A DNA stretch of 64,000 bases, from positions 33,373,607-33,437,606 of the forward strand of contig NC_083695.1 in assembly GCF_033118175.1 (NCBI RefSeq). Direction: 5' to 3'. This stretch comes from Dama dama. Lineage: Eukaryota > Chordata > Mammalia > Artiodactyla > Cervidae. Positions within the stretch are counted from its first letter, which is position 1, and each line of letters opens with the position of its first letter. Shown here piece after piece: positions 32,501 through 44,970 of this stretch. The position numbers and the translations under genes are program-made. Below the pieces are notes generated by a model. The model was not told the DNA's origin and did no database searches. It was given only the letters and a program-made list of their open reading frames with translations.

Positions 32501-32611
32501 AACAGTCATTTCCCAGTTCTGCCTTTTATACCTGACATGAACAAAGACTCTACTTACCACTTATTTCATAGTTAATGAGAAAATTGCTAAAACTTTACCA
32601 TATTCTAATGA

Positions 32612-32678
32612 GATGATACCTAGTTTTTTTTTTTTTCCCCCCTAGGGGGAGAGGGGCGGGGTGATGATACCTAGTTTT
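32612..32678. repeat. 16-bp direct repeats around a 35-base T/GC-rich insert
   Basis: GATGATACCTAGTTTT at 32612-32627 and 32663-32678. The insert is a T-run followed by C6, then a G-rich piece (TAGGGGGAGAGGGGCGGGGT). On the minus strand this is a short GC-rich segment with a poly(A) tail and target-site duplications, like a minimal retro-insertion. Confidence 0.75.
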
Positions 32679-33289
32679 ATGTACATTTTGTTTAAAATAA
32701 GTGAACTATCTATTCATGCTCCTAAACCAAAATAAAGACATTGCTTTGTTGTTGAAATGAATATTTTAAAATGTAGGTCATCTGAATGTGAAGAATTTCT
32801 GGCCCAATCAGAGATATACTGAGCATTAAACTTGTGATTAGGAAATTTGGAGTTTTGTTGTGGTCTCATTAATTCAAAGTACAGTTGTCTGTGATTATCA
32901 TATTTCAAAAGGGGTTTGAATACTATCCATTCTATCTTAGAGGATTTGGAGAAGTTAGTATGAGATTTCATGTTAAATTTATTAATTGAAACATTATTCA
33001 TTGAGTCTGCCTACTGTGTGTATTCTGTTAAGTAATGTGACAAGTACAATGTAGAAAACATGGGTGCTATCTTTATTGGACTATCAGTCTTTTAGGAAGG
33101 ATGAGATCTATTGCAATATAAATTGACAAATGCTTACTTAGTATATGTGAGGGTCTCCTTAGCTAATCTGTAAAAAGTAACAAGTTAAGTATAATTCCAT
33201 CAACCTTATACTAATCTATAGCTCTGTAAACTCAAGGCCTTACATCTACTTTCTGAAAACACATACATATACATATACCCAAAGCAGAG
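32679..33289. other. No gene; unidentified
   Basis: AT-rich single-copy DNA. The 95-codon minus-strand frame at 32714-33001 has no recognisable features. Confidence 0.45.
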
Positions 33290-34400
33290 GTTTTAATAAG
33301 AACGTGAAAAAATGTTCAGCTTCATTAAGGATCATAGAAATGTAAATCAAAACCACAATGAGATTCATCTTCACACTCAGTAGCATTTCCATAATCAAAA
33401 TAATAGATAATCAAGTGTTGACAAGGATGTGGAGAAAGTGGAACTTCATGAAATACTGCTGGGAATGTGCCAGTTCCTTAAAAGGCTAAACATAGAGTGA
33501 CCATATGACTCAGCAATTCCAGTCCAGGCATATACACTGGAGAAATCAAAACTTTTATCTATGTAAAAATTTGTACACAAATGTTCGTAGCAGCATAATT
33601 CATAATAGTCAAAAATTAGAAATAACTCAAATGTCCATAAACTGATAAATGTATTATAATCTCTGGATTTATACACTGGAGTGAAAGTGAAAGTTGCTCA
33701 GTTGTGTCTGTCTCTGTGTGACCCCATGGACTGTACAGTTCATGGAATTCTCCAGGCCAGAATACTGGAGTGGGTAGCCATTACCTTCTCCAGGGGATCT
33801 TCCCAACACAGGGATCGAACCCAGGTCTTCTACATTACAGGTGCATTCTTTATCAGCTGAGCCCCCAGGGAAGCCCAAGAACAGTGAAGTGAGTAGTCTT
33901 TCCCTTCTCCAGGGGATCTTCCCAACCCAGAATTGAACTGGGGTCTCCTGCATTGCAGGCTGATTCTTTACCCAGCTGAGCTACCAGGGAATATTATTTA
34001 GCAATAAAGAGGATCAAATATTGGCACATGCTACAACACGAGTAAACCTTAAAAATATTATTCTAAGTGAAAGAAGCAATTTACAAAGTGTCAGAAATGC
34101 ATAATCACACTTATATGAAAATTCCAGAATTTGATAGAGACAGAATTTAGGTTGGTAGCTGCCTGGCAGGGTGTGGAGGGGAACTGTGGGGAGTGGGGAG
34201 ATAGTGATGGGTGATGGAGACTGACTACTGGGTACAGGTTTTCTTTTGGAGATTACAGAAGCATTCTAAGATTGACTGTGGTGATGAGTGTACATCTCTG
34301 TTAATATACTAAAAGCACTAGATTGTGTACTTTAAATGTGTGCATTGTCTGGTCTGTGAGTTAGATCTCAATAAAGCTATGATTTAAAAAGTAAAATGTA
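33290..34400 (+). mobile_element. Old L1M ORF2 end and 3' UTR, split by SINE
   Basis: 33290-33680 (AAATCAAAACCACAATGAGA, GGATGTGGAGAAAGTGGAAC, CATATGACTCAGCAATTCC) and 33991-34400 (AATATTATTTAGCAATAAAG, CAATAAAGCTATGATTTAAA) are the decayed ORF2 C-terminus and 3' UTR of an old L1. Many stops. Confidence 0.7.
33681..33990 (-). mobile_element. Bov-tA SINE, one full and one partial unit
   Basis: 33681-33877 is a whole minus-strand Bov-tA. 33896-33990 repeats the tRNA-like half (GGGGATCTTCCCAACCCAG, CTCCTGCATTGCAGGCTGAT). It is either a dimer or two insertions, nested in the old L1. Confidence 0.82.
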
Positions 34401-35146
34401 AAATAAAACAAAACATGATGTTCAGAATGTTTAGACTACTTAGACCTGTTGGTACACCTAAGAACAAAGTATCTAAAACATTAGTACTTAGAAGTCTACT
34501 TGTTTGTAGTATTAAAGGCATAGAATTAGAGAAGGGCGCATTGGAATGTGTAATGTAAAAGTATTATTGTTATTTTTTTTATTATTTTCATAAAAACCAT
34601 GGTAGTGTTAACTTACTTACTTTCTGTAGTCCCATTGGTTAAGTAGACTACAGTACTTAGAATGAGTAAAATATTGGTAATCCACTGATGAAGAATTCAT
34701 ATCAGAACTTTATAAAACATCTGTCACTTGCCTCTCCATTTCAGGCAAGTGCAGGTGACCTAACTGTTAATATGATGATCTCTTTGGCACTTCATCAGTC
34801 ATTTGCCAGATTATCCAATGTGAGCAAATGATCAATATAGCCAAAGTATATTTGTAATTTTGTTGCTTAGAGCTTAAAATGCATTTCACCATAGGAAGTA
34901 TACCCCTGTGCAAAAGCTGGTTAATTCCCCACAATATTTTATAAACAATATAACTAATTTAAAGCATTATTTAGGTAGGCAGTGAAAGAGGATAAAGAAA
35001 AGTCTCTTTCCTGAGGATAAATCCTGGCTCTGAGGTTTTATACTTTTAGTGGGAAATATTTGTCTGTTTTGTGATGAACACATATTTGGGAGTTAAATAA
35101 ACTCACGGGTCTTCTGTTTCATCCCAGTCATGTAACTGATTTTGTT
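34401..35146. other. No gene; single-copy DNA
   Basis: No recognised repeat. GGCAAGTG/CACTTGCC blocks at 34730-34755 make a short inverted repeat (CACTTGCC...GGCAAGTG). Confidence 0.45.
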
Positions 35147-35360
35147 GTGTTGTTGTGTTAATTGCTCAGTCGTGTCTGATTCTTTGTGACCCCATGGACT
35201 GTAGCCTGCCAGGCTCCTCTGTCTGTGGAATTCTCCAGGCAAGGGTACTGGAGTAGGTAGCCATTGCTTTCTCCAGGGCATCTTCCCTACCCAGGGATCA
35301 AACCTAGGTCTCTGGCATTGCAGGAAGATTGTTTACAGTCTGAGCCACAAGGGAATCCCC
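35147..35360 (-). mobile_element. Bov-tA SINE
   Basis: Minus strand; plus-strand blocks are CTCAGTCGTGTCTGATTCTT, TGTAGCCTGCCAGGCTCCTC, GTCTCTGGCATTGCAGGAAG and GAGCCACAAGGGAATCCCC. Confidence 0.88.
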
Positions 35361-35372
35361 ATTTAACCCATG

Positions 35373-35592
35373 TTTGTGTACTCAGTTGTGTCTGACTCTT
35401 TGTGACCCCGTGGACTGTAGCTTCTCCGCCCCCAGTCTCCTGCGTCCATGGAATTTTCCAGGCAAGAATGTTGGAGTGGGTTGCCATTTCCTTCTCTGGG
35501 GAATCCTCCCAGCTGGGGGATCAAACCCACATCTCTTACATCTTTCTTGCATTGGCAGGTGGATTCTTTACCACTAGCGCCACTTCGGAACT
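35373..35592 (-). mobile_element. Bov-tA SINE, adjacent second copy
   Basis: A separate minus-strand copy starting 12 bases after the previous one: CTCAGTTGTGTCTGACTCTT, CAGGCAAGAATGTTGGAGTG, GCATTGGCAGGTGGATTCTT. It differs from its neighbour, so the pair is not a recent tandem duplication. Confidence 0.87.
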
Positions 35593-38085
35593 TTTAAAAG
35601 AAGCTGTTCCTTCGAAATTCAGAGTTAAGGGATTTACATCCTTTTTCTTCAGCAAGAAGAGAAAGAGGTGATGGTCATTAATCCTGATCCATTACTTTTC
35701 ATGAAAGATACAACATTTTTCCTGTATTGGTTCATTTGTGTGACTGCTTTATTTCCCACCAGAAATCACAAACACCATTTCGTGTGAGAGTATAATAATT
35801 TTCATAACTTCTGCTTATAAGGGCACATACACACAAAAGATTAAAGATATGGATTAGAAAAGAAGTAATAAGACATTGAGAGTAAATATCCTGGTAGAAT
35901 TAGTTTCTTCAATGGCATAATTACTAATTTCGAAAAACAAAAGTAAACAGTGATGTAAATATGTTGTTCGGTATTTTTCTAAAGAATTAGTTCATTGCAT
36001 GCACATTTAATTTTTACATGCTTGCCCCAAAAAAGTTTTTTTCTCTCCCTATTATCACATGAAAATTACAGATGTAATACACAGCCTCTGTTGAAAAAAC
36101 CTTCCATTAAAATCAGCTGCCCCTTTGAGTGATTAATGATATTCACACTTGTTATTAAGATATTAATGTATCTACATTTAATTTCATTATTAACACCTCA
36201 TGTTTCTTATTATTCGTTCCTCAGATGAAGAATTTTCCAGTTTATAGCTAAGTGGCAGTTATATTTTTTAAAATTTAATAAAGAGCAAGATGCTGTTGGT
36301 AGTACTAATAATTCATATATAAGTTTAAACATGCTTTTATATTCATTCTTTTATGTATTTGTCCACTATTATTCCATATTTTAAGTGCTTTTGAGTGAAC
36401 AAAAGTGGTTGAAATATAAAAGAAGCTACTTGGAATGTCTGTAATATCACATGCCCTAGTATGTTTACACCTGCTTGAAGGAAAGAGTAAATTATTTCCT
36501 GAGAACCCCACAGTTACATAGCTATTCCCACCTCTGATCTGCTCTGAGGCATTTAACCTCTCTTAACCTTGGTTTCCTTATTTAGAGGAAGTGGCTGTTG
36601 AGCTTTATACCTAAATCATAAAGTGAGTGCAAGTAATTGTTTACTGAGAATTCTAAGAAAGGGTAATGGAAAATGTCAAGTATAAATGAAAGAGTTATAA
36701 CTGCTCTCCTCTCTCAAAGGAATTGCAGTTGAGCTATTGAACTATCATTTTTAAAACTTCTACCTTTTTGAAAAAGAGTTGTTTAGGTAAAAATACATAA
36801 AAGATTTGCTTTGTTATCTCAATAGTGATTTTGAATTAATTGAAGCATACAGCATAAACATTTTATTATTATTATTACTTTGAAATAGTAGATTAGCAAA
36901 AGCCAGTGAAGAATTTGGGAATAAGTTTTGCCAGGTGAACCATAAAATGGATGGTACATACTTTGAAGGGCTTTAACTTTTTCTTTTTTCTTTTATACTG
37001 ATTTAAGATTGATAATTTATCTCCTTACTCATTCTAATTACTTGAAATTGGGGAGGGGGGCATCCTGCCACTAATTGTGTAACCTTTTTGTAAGTTATTT
37101 TCTCAGAAATCCTTCCAACCTTCCCCCCTCCTTAATATGCTAATGTTCATTTTGAATTTGTAAGAGGGAGCTATGCAGCTCTTAAAATTCATTTGCCACT
37201 CAAGTCTTTTTTCCAAAGAGAGCTTGTTAACCTCTCCTCTGGAAGAGATTGTGAATGCTAAGATAGGTTGTATATGGAAGAATGGGTGGGAGATTGTGGT
37301 AGAAAAATAGAGTATGGTAGAAAATATAAAAGTTGGAAGGACCTTATATTTCATGGTTAAAAGTATAAGCTCTATACTGTAAGCATTTGGGAACCATGAA
37401 ATCTTTTTAGGAGGAATGTGGTATAAGACTAATTTGGAAGAATACTAGTGAAACATTAGATAATTGTCCATTTGTTTTTCACCATTTATGCTAGTGGTTC
37501 CCAAATATGTAAAATGAATGAAATACGGAAGAAAAAGCTTCAACTTTTCTTCAGTTTCTTGTTGCTTTTAGAGCATGGAAATATGCTGAGATATTTTTAA
37601 ACCTGTTTCATCAACTATTATTTTCTCTATTTTATATACTGCAATGATTTTAAGCACACTTTTACCAAAAGTGTAAATGATTACTCTCAAAACACCTCAT
37701 GTTCCTCATTTGTGTTGGGAAAGCTTTGGGGTTTTGTTTTTGGTTCCTTAATGCTTTAGTGAAAGCATTTCACATCATCTACCCTTCCAGTAATAATTTC
37801 TATCAGACATCTATTATTATGTTCATAATGAATATTAACTTATTAGCTATACTATTTGCTAACTTTATTTAAACATCCTTCTGTTTCCCTATTTGCCAGA
37901 AGATTGTAGGAGAAATTGGCTACAGCCTACTCATTAATACTAGGATGCTGAATGAAGATGAACTTTAAGATTTGGCTAATATCCTACTACTCTGTCAATT
38001 TCCAGCCTTAGTTCCCTCATCTTTAAAATAGAGGTGATGATAGCACTTTGCTCAAAAAGTTGTCAGAAGTTAATAAATACATGGG
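35593..38085. other. Single-copy AT-rich DNA, no gene
   Basis: Only a weak MIR-like piece (36505-36660) is recognised. Frames at 36305 and 37103 lack protein features. Confidence 0.45.
36505..36660 (+). mobile_element. MIR-like relic
   Basis: GGCATTTAACCTCTCTTAAC, CTTGGTTTCCTTATTTAGAG fit the sense MIR core region. Weak. Confidence 0.4.
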
Positions 38086-38190
38086 AATTTCCTGGCAGTC
38101 CAGTGGTTAGGACTCCACACTTACTGACTAAAGCCCGGGTCATGTCAGGGAAATACAATCCCTCAAGCCAGCATGGCCAAAAAAGAAAGA
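38086..38190 (+). mobile_element. CHR-2 type tRNA-Glu SINE
   Basis: GGGAATTTCCTGGCAGTCCA, GTGGTTAGGACTCCACACTT and GCATGGCCAAAAAAGAAAG match the cetartiodactyl CHR-2 SINE pattern. Diverged in the middle. Confidence 0.78.
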
Positions 38191-38296
38191 AAGAAACAAA
38201 GGAAAAAGAAATATATAAAAGTGCTTAGCCTAAGACATGTTAACTGCTCAATGAATGATTCATAATGCTGTTAATTATCATTTCCTTCTAAGAGCC

Positions 38297-38490
38297 TGTA
38301 GTGCAGAAGAAAAAGTTGGAGCTCCTAGAGTTAGATAGGCTTGTATTCAAATTCTAATTCTGTCACCTGTTAGTTATATGACCTTGGACAACTCAAACTT
38401 AGCTTTCCTACCTGTAAATAGAAATGATAATGTTTAGTTCATTAGATTATAAGCATTAAATCAGGTAGCATTTATCAGGCATATGATAAA
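38297..38490 (+). mobile_element. MIR SINE relic
   Basis: TTCTAATTCTGTCACCTGTT, AGTTATATGACCTTGGACAA and CTTTCCTACCTGTAAATAG give the sense MIR core. Confidence 0.65.
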
Positions 38491-38904
38491 TTTCATTATA
38501 TGCCACTTCCTCTTCTATGTAAACTTTCTAGGCTTCTTGTCTTACCCCAGGTGTTAAGCAAGATTTATATTAAAACCATGTCCTCTCCTTTTTGTAACAC
38601 ACCTCAGTGCCAAGTGAAGTGCTCTGTTCATAAAATAATAAAGTTTTCGTTGACAGTTTAGAACTCCTCTTCAGTGTTTCTCGATGATTAGTCCCCTTTA
38701 GTTGAAAGGTGATGTTTAAGCCAAGAATTGTTAGACACATTCACTGCAATTCAGACTTGTGTATTTTATATACTCACTTACAATAATGTATACTGGTTTT
38801 CTTAATTGATAAAATGCCCATTTTTCCAGTTAAAAAGCAGAGGCACACATTCTTTGAAAATGTATAATAATTGTGTGATTTGGAATGAGATTTTCATCAG
38901 CCTG
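38491..38904. other. No gene; unidentified
   Basis: No recognised repeat or gene. Confidence 0.45.
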
Positions 38905-39325
38905 GGTTCAACCAGAGAAAGAGAACCAATAGATACATTTGATACACATGCATACAGAGAGATCGAGAGAAATTTCAAGGAATTTAACTTTATCCTTGTA
39001 GAAACTGGTTAGGCAGTCAAAAAACCACAGGACAGGCAACCAGAATGATCACCACCAGGCTAGAACTCCATGGACATGGGCTGAAGCTATCTTCCAGAGG
39101 TGGAATTTATTCTGTGAGGGAAACATTTGGCCATGTTTTTGAGGCCTTTCAACTGATTCAGTCCAGCCCTTCCAGATAATCCAGAATATATCCTTAAGAG
39201 ATGTCAACTGATTGGGGGTTTTAATTACATAATACCGTCACAGCAACACCTAGATTAATACTTGAATGAAAAACTGGAGTCTGTAGCCTAAGCCAAGTTG
39301 ATCTCATTAAAAAAACCATCATAGA
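38905..39325 (+). mobile_element. Ancient mammalian interspersed repeat, class uncertain
   Basis: GGGTTCAACCAGAGAAAGAG, GGCCTTTCAACTGATTCAGT, and AGCCAAGTTGATCTCATTAA resemble a widespread, LTR-like mammalian repeat whose name I cannot assign with confidence. Confidence 0.4.
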
Positions 39326-39773
39326 GGATAAATTTTGGTGAAAGAAATAGCAAGTTCAAGGTATTTTCCTCTTTATTTTTGTGTATTATGTGAACTTTTT
39401 TGTTTAAAGTATATAATGTAATTGAATAAGAAGTAATAAAACATATTCTCATTGTTTCTGCTTTTATATATTTAAAGTTTGTTTTGTCTTTAAAGCATTA
39501 TAAAATTTCTCTGGTTGATATCTTTCAATGCTTTTCTGTGTAACGAGATAAAGTAGTTGAATATAAAGGAAAAATATTTGTGTGGGAATTAAAGATTTAT
39601 TGTATAAATGGCTTAAAGTTTTCTATTTTTGCTATAGCCCTCTGCTTCTGACCAGGTACTGTACTCAGGCCAAAACAGTAGAAGTCTGGAATCATAACCA
39701 CCAGGGCCGCCTTTAAACTTTCCCTAAATGGTTTAAAGATTAATTAACTGTGCTATCTTTTTACCTTCCTATA
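39326..39773. other. No gene; unidentified
   Basis: AT-rich single-copy DNA. Confidence 0.45.
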
Positions 39774-39985
39774 GAGCTTTTCTGTTGGCTCAGATGGGGA
39801 GAAATTCACCTGCAGTGCAGGAGACCTGAGTTTGATCCCTAGGCCAGAAAGTTCACCTGGAGAAGGGAATGGCAACCCACTCTGGTATTCTTCCCTGGAA
39901 AATTCCGTGGACAGAGGAGCCTAGTACACTACAGTCCATGAGTCACAAAAAGTCGGACACAATTGAGCAACTTTCACTTTCTTTA
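39774..39985 (+). mobile_element. Bov-tA SINE
   Basis: GAGCTTTTCTGTTGGCTCAG, GAGAAGGGAATGGCAACCCA and AAGTCGGACACAATTGAGCA in order. It lies 22 bases before a minus-strand BovB. Confidence 0.87.
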
Positions 39986-40007
39986 CTTTGCTATAACAGA
40001 TCAGTCA

Positions 40008-40733
40008 TTTGTTGTTCAATTGCCAAGTCGTATCTGACTCTTTGCAACCCCATGGACTGCAGAGCACCAGGCTTCCCTGTCCTTCACTATCTCCTGGAGT
40101 TTGCTCAAACTCATGTCCACTGCCTCAGTGATGCCATCCAACCACCTCATCCTCTGTCACCCCCTTCTTTTCCTGTCTCAATCTTTCACAGCATCAGGGT
40201 CTTTTCCAGTGTGTTGGCTCTTTGCATCAGGTGGCCTAAGTATTGGAGCTTTAGCTTCAGCATCAGTCTTTCCAGTATATATTCAAGTTGATTTCCTTTG
40301 GGATTGACTAATTTGATCTCCTTGCAGACCAAGGTACTTGCAAGAGTCTTCTCCAGCACCACAGTTCGAAAGCATCAATTCTTCAGCACTCAACCTTCTT
40401 AATGATCCAACTCTGACATCCATACATGACCACTGGAAAAACCATAGCTTTGACTAGACAGACTTTTGTCGGCAAACTGATGTCCTTGCTGTTTAATACG
40501 TTGTCTAAATTGGTCATAGCTTTTCTTCCAAGGAGCAGGCCTCTTAATTTCATGCCTGCAGTTACTATCCACAGTGATTTTGGAGCCCAAGAAAATGAAA
40601 TCTGTCACTCTTTCCACATTTTTCTCATCTCTTTGCTGTAAGTGATGATACCGGATGCTATGATCATAGTTTTTTGAATGTTGAGTTTTAAGCCAGCTTT
40701 TTCACTTTCCTTTTTTACCCTCATCAAGAGGTA
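40008..40733 (-). mobile_element. BovB LINE 3' end
   Basis: Minus-strand 3' end from TTGTTCAATTGCCAAGTCGT to the 5' truncation after CATCAAGAGG (40733). The frame is broken in several places; no RT catalytic motif is included. Confidence 0.88.
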
Positions 40734-43700
40734 GAAAGTTATCTGTTAGTACCCAGAAACTGTTTTATTTCCCATTTTGTTCTCACTTCTAACCAAGTAT
40801 CAGAAAAATATCAAAGGAAAAAACAGTTGGACATCTTTTCACTTTTTTGTGCTTTAAAAATTTTTAAGAAGTACAGCTCCACTGCTATTTTTGTAATTAA
40901 ATTAATTTTTTACCAGGATCTTGTCGAAAAAGTAAAATACTAATTCCATTTATTTAATGATTTTCTTTTGAGCTTATCCTCATTTTATAGTACCTAGTCA
41001 ATTGAATATTATAGAGATTCTCTTGTGGGAAACAGTAGGGATCAAAGAATATCTTACTCTGATGACTTTTTAGTGATTTTATTGCTAGAATGTGAAACAT
41101 TGTTTTATTGTTTATTTTACTCAGTAAAGTTGTCTGAAAACTAGGTAACAAAATGCAAAACAGTGTATTTACTTTTCCACCTTTTCCCAAAGAGACAATA
41201 AAAGCAGTGTTTCAGTGGAATAATTTGCTACCTGTGTTCTTCCTTGGCAAGTACTGGTAGCTTTTATCACATGATCATAGCTGTATACAAAAATGCTAAT
41301 GATGAAAAATGAGTATAATTTCTATTCGTTGAAATCTGACCAAAAATTTAGAAATGAAACCTGTTTTTCTGAGGTGGCATCTAGATTTGCGGTTCTTTCT
41401 TAACAAATGAGCTGATCTGTTTTTTCCAGCAATTCAGAAAAAAGGTGGGGGCCTAATATATAGCAAAGCTACTAAAGTGACTGTTTGAGTTTTTCATACC
41501 ATCTATCGAAGCTTTACTGATACCACGGATTTGACACAAATGGATGTAATTATTTCTCATTTTATGAAGAAATAAAGGATTGATCAAGCCATCCTAAAAT
41601 GAAGGAGTAAAATGCCAGGAAAAATGGAAGTAAAAAGAAAACTAAATATTGTATTCTTTAAAGAATAATAATATAACTCAATGTATAAAAAGTGATTATT
41701 TTAGAGATTATTTGCTTACTTATTCCTGTAACTGGCATTTTTGGGACAGGAACTTGAAAGTACTTGATCAGAACCAATACATTGATTAAACGTCTCAATC
41801 GCCTGTTTTGCTTGTTTATGGTGTTTCAGCTATAATTCAGAGCATAGACATGATATGTTTCACAAAAATTAAGCTATGTGTAATTCTGCATAATTAAAAG
41901 AAAGTTACATCTTAACTTGAATTAATACTAGTTGTTTTAGTAAATTTGCAGCTGAGGAAATGGACTTGGTTGACAACATATGAAAGATATATTCTAGATA
42001 AATGAATTTAAAATTTTCAGATTAACCTGTAATTTTATCTGTATTTGGTTATATCATTAGCTGAAATGTGGAGCTAGTCATTCATTCTACTTACTGACAG
42101 CTTCTAAAGTACTGAATTTATGTTATAAAGCTTTTTGGTGCTGCTTTCTTTATAGCTGTTAATGATTTGCTGTTTCTAAAACAGTGTTTGAAGTCGGTCT
42201 GAAGTTAATTGATCAACACACATGAATATGGTAGGAAGAAATGAGATTAGGCATGTAACCTCTATTTTTATTTCAACACTATAAAGCCATGAATTTTTAA
42301 GTATATATAGAAAGAAAATACTTTGGATGTATTTTAGGAAATTTATAAATGAAAGCTTGATTTTGCTACAGAACAGTAATAATAAGAATTCTTTCCAGAG
42401 GTTTTTAAGAACACTGTTTCCTGGCCAGCTGATTCTGGGTGACCATTTTCATGTTAACTCTAGTTTATCTTATGACTGGCCACAAGTTTTTAAACTACAC
42501 ATTTGAATTTACCAAATACACTTAATGATGATTAGAATAGCTCTTAAATTAAAAGAATTTGTTTTGAACAAGCAGTGGACAGATTTCTGGTTTGTCTCTT
42601 GCCAGAGATTTATTAGGAATTTTTGTCAACTTGTTTTGGTTACTGTAACCTCTGAAGTTTACAACGATGATAGTGATAAGTATGTAGGTTTTTACTATAA
42701 TAGAATTTAGAAAAAGTTACGTAAGCTTTATGCTTTATAGGTGTGTAAAGATACTTTACCAGATAGATATACTGATTTTTAAATTATCTTCATTTTGAAG
42801 TTATTTTTCTTTTTGTGCAAACCATAGTTTAACATATGAGCAGGTGATTAGTTTCATGCTAACAGAGATAAGTTTAACTAAAAAACAAATTTTATAAATC
42901 TTTCTGAAAATCACACAAACGAGATAATTTCTTACAGGGTCAAGAAGTTACTAAATTTTAAAAGTTTGAACGCCTGGTACCATCCAGATGTTTTATGAAT
43001 TTTTTTTAAGCAAAAATCCAAATAGTGAATAGCTAATTTGTTCAGCATTTAAGATTCACTTCTATAGGACTCAGAACATGGATCCCATCTCATTGACTAT
43101 GGTTCTAATTACCTCAGCTTGGACTGATCAATATTTGGTCTTTTTCCCACCATACAAACATGTTACTTTGACTCTGTCTCTTTCTCTTCCTTTTGGATAA
43201 TTTGCAGCCATGTGAGAATGGTTCATTTTGTTTGTTCTCTCTGGCTAGAGGCCAAGGGTCTCTTATTAGTATAATGCAGCTCATTGATGTGAATTTGTTG
43301 ATCTCCTGGGTAGTTTTTCACAAATTTAAGGCAATTAAAAGCTTTTATATAGCATTTCACTTGAAATTATTAGTGGCCTTTCAGTGATTTTGCTTTTAAA
43401 AATTACTTCATCATTTTATGGTTATTTCCTTTCCTTCTCATTTCTCTCCCCTTTCCAACTTATAAAAGTCTTAAAAAAAGGTTTCAAACAACCATTTCAT
43501 TGATAGATTTCATAAAAAGCAACAATTTATAAACTTGTAATTCAATAACAGTATTTTAATTAATAGTTTTAAAGGACTAATGAAATTTTTTGTTTTTAAA
43601 TAGTTGTTTATTTTAAGTTTATGGATATTCATAATAGAAGCCATAATGAATCTGGAGAACAATGACAGAAATTGGAGGTCAAAATTATTTAGTAATTGCT

Positions 43701-44049
43701 AAAAGCAAAAGCATATATATGTGTGTGTATGTATATATACGTACATATATATTTCAAACTTCTGTTTTTAAATGAGGAAAGTTTGTTTCAAAATTAGAGC
43801 TATATTAATATCTTAAAATTTTCTTGTAGCTAATAGTTGCCCGTGTTCGTTCCTTAACCTTTGCAGTGAACAGACCTTTCTTGAATACATCAGAAGTAAG
43901 AAATGTTGAAGACCACCTGAGTCTTAAGGAATGCTCTTATTGCATTGATTAAATTAAAATCTTTTTACTTCATTTGTACATATTAGGAATCATTGGTGCT
44001 ATTTCTTTATTCCTCCTCCATTTAAAAGATTATTTATTGAGTTGTTGTT
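40734..44049. other. 3.3-kb repeat-poor AT-rich block, no gene
   Basis: No transposon recognised except a TA/TG stretch at 43710-43755. Frames of about 60-78 codons have no protein features. Candidate for conserved non-coding sequence by its lack of repeats, not testable here. Confidence 0.45.
43710..43755. repeat. TA/TG-rich microsatellite-like tract
   Basis: CATATATATGTGTGTGTATG followed by TATATATACGTACATATATA. Confidence 0.8.
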
Positions 44050-44185
44050 TTGGACAGTTCCGTGGTGGTCCATTGGTTAAGACTCTGCGCTTCCACTGTA
44101 AGAGATGCAGATTTGGTCCCTGGATACCTGGTTGGGGAACCAAGTTCCCACATATCATGCATTGTGGCAAAAAACAGAGTTGTTT
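44050..44185 (+). mobile_element. CHR-2 type tRNA-Glu SINE
   Basis: ACAGTTCCGTGGTGGTCCAT, TTGGTTAAGACTCTGCGCTT, GGTTGGGGAACCAAGTTCCC and GGCAAAAAACAGAG in order. Confidence 0.8.
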
Positions 44186-44454
44186 TCATGGTGTCTGTCA
44201 GTAGCAAAGTTTCAATTACATTACTTAATTCGATTTGTTTTGTTAGTCTACTGGATTATTGTAAAGAAACCATCACTAGAGTGTATCTCAGGTAACTTGA
44301 AAAAGTTTTAAAGTATTGCAATCAGTATATGAAATGTCATATTCATTTATAGAGACATTCTTTATGTTTTCTATATTTTTACTTGAAAATACATATAAAA
44401 ATAATAGACACTTAATAGGAACTTCATGCTAAGGTAAGAATATATTATTTTGGT

Positions 44455-44659
44455 TGAGAAAGTATGCCTTGAAGTTAAACTATCAGGATATAAATCCAAG
44501 TATCACAGTTTACTAGCTGTGTTCTCTTGGGCAAGTTAACTTCTAAACCTCATATTCTTCACTTCAAAATAATACATATCTCATAAGGATAAAATAATTA
44601 CGTGTAGGTTGTTAGAACATTGTGTGGCCCACAGGCAACACTTGGTAAATATTGCTATG
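44455..44659 (+). mobile_element. MIR SINE relic, target of Bov-A2
   Basis: AGTTTACTAGCTGTGTTCTC, TTGGGCAAGTTAACTTCTAA and GTAAATATTGCTATG give the MIR core and tail; the tail resumes briefly after 44947. Confidence 0.68.
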
Positions 44660-44935
44660 CTGCTGGCTGCTGCTAAGTCACTTCAGTCATGTCCGACTCT
44701 GTGCGACCCCGGAGACAGCAGCCCACCAGGCTCCCCCGTCCCTGGGATTCTCCAGGCAAGAACACTGGAGTGGGTTGCCATTTCCTTCTCCAATGCATGA
44801 AAGTGAAAAGTGAAAGTGAAGTCGCTCAGTCGTGTCTGACTCTTAGCAACCCCGTGGACTGCAATCTACCAGGTTCCTCCGTCCATGGGATTTTCCAGGC
44901 AAGAGTACTGGAGTGGGTTGCCATTGCCTTCTCCG
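44660..44935 (-). mobile_element. Bov-A2 dimeric SINE with target-site duplication
   Basis: Two Bov-A units in minus orientation: the first from GCTGCTGCTAAGTCACTTCA to TTCCTTCTCCAATGCATGAA, the second from GTGAAGTCGCTCAGTCGTGT to CATTGCCTTCTCCG. AATATTGCTATG flanks it exactly (44648-44659 and 44936-44947). Low divergence. Confidence 0.95.
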
Positions 44936-44970
44936 AATATTGCTATGATGTTTTTATTATTTTTCAGACT

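Noticed and set aside
35147..35592. Recent tandem duplication of a SINE
   Set aside because: The two adjacent Bov-tA copies differ in many positions and are better explained as separate insertions.
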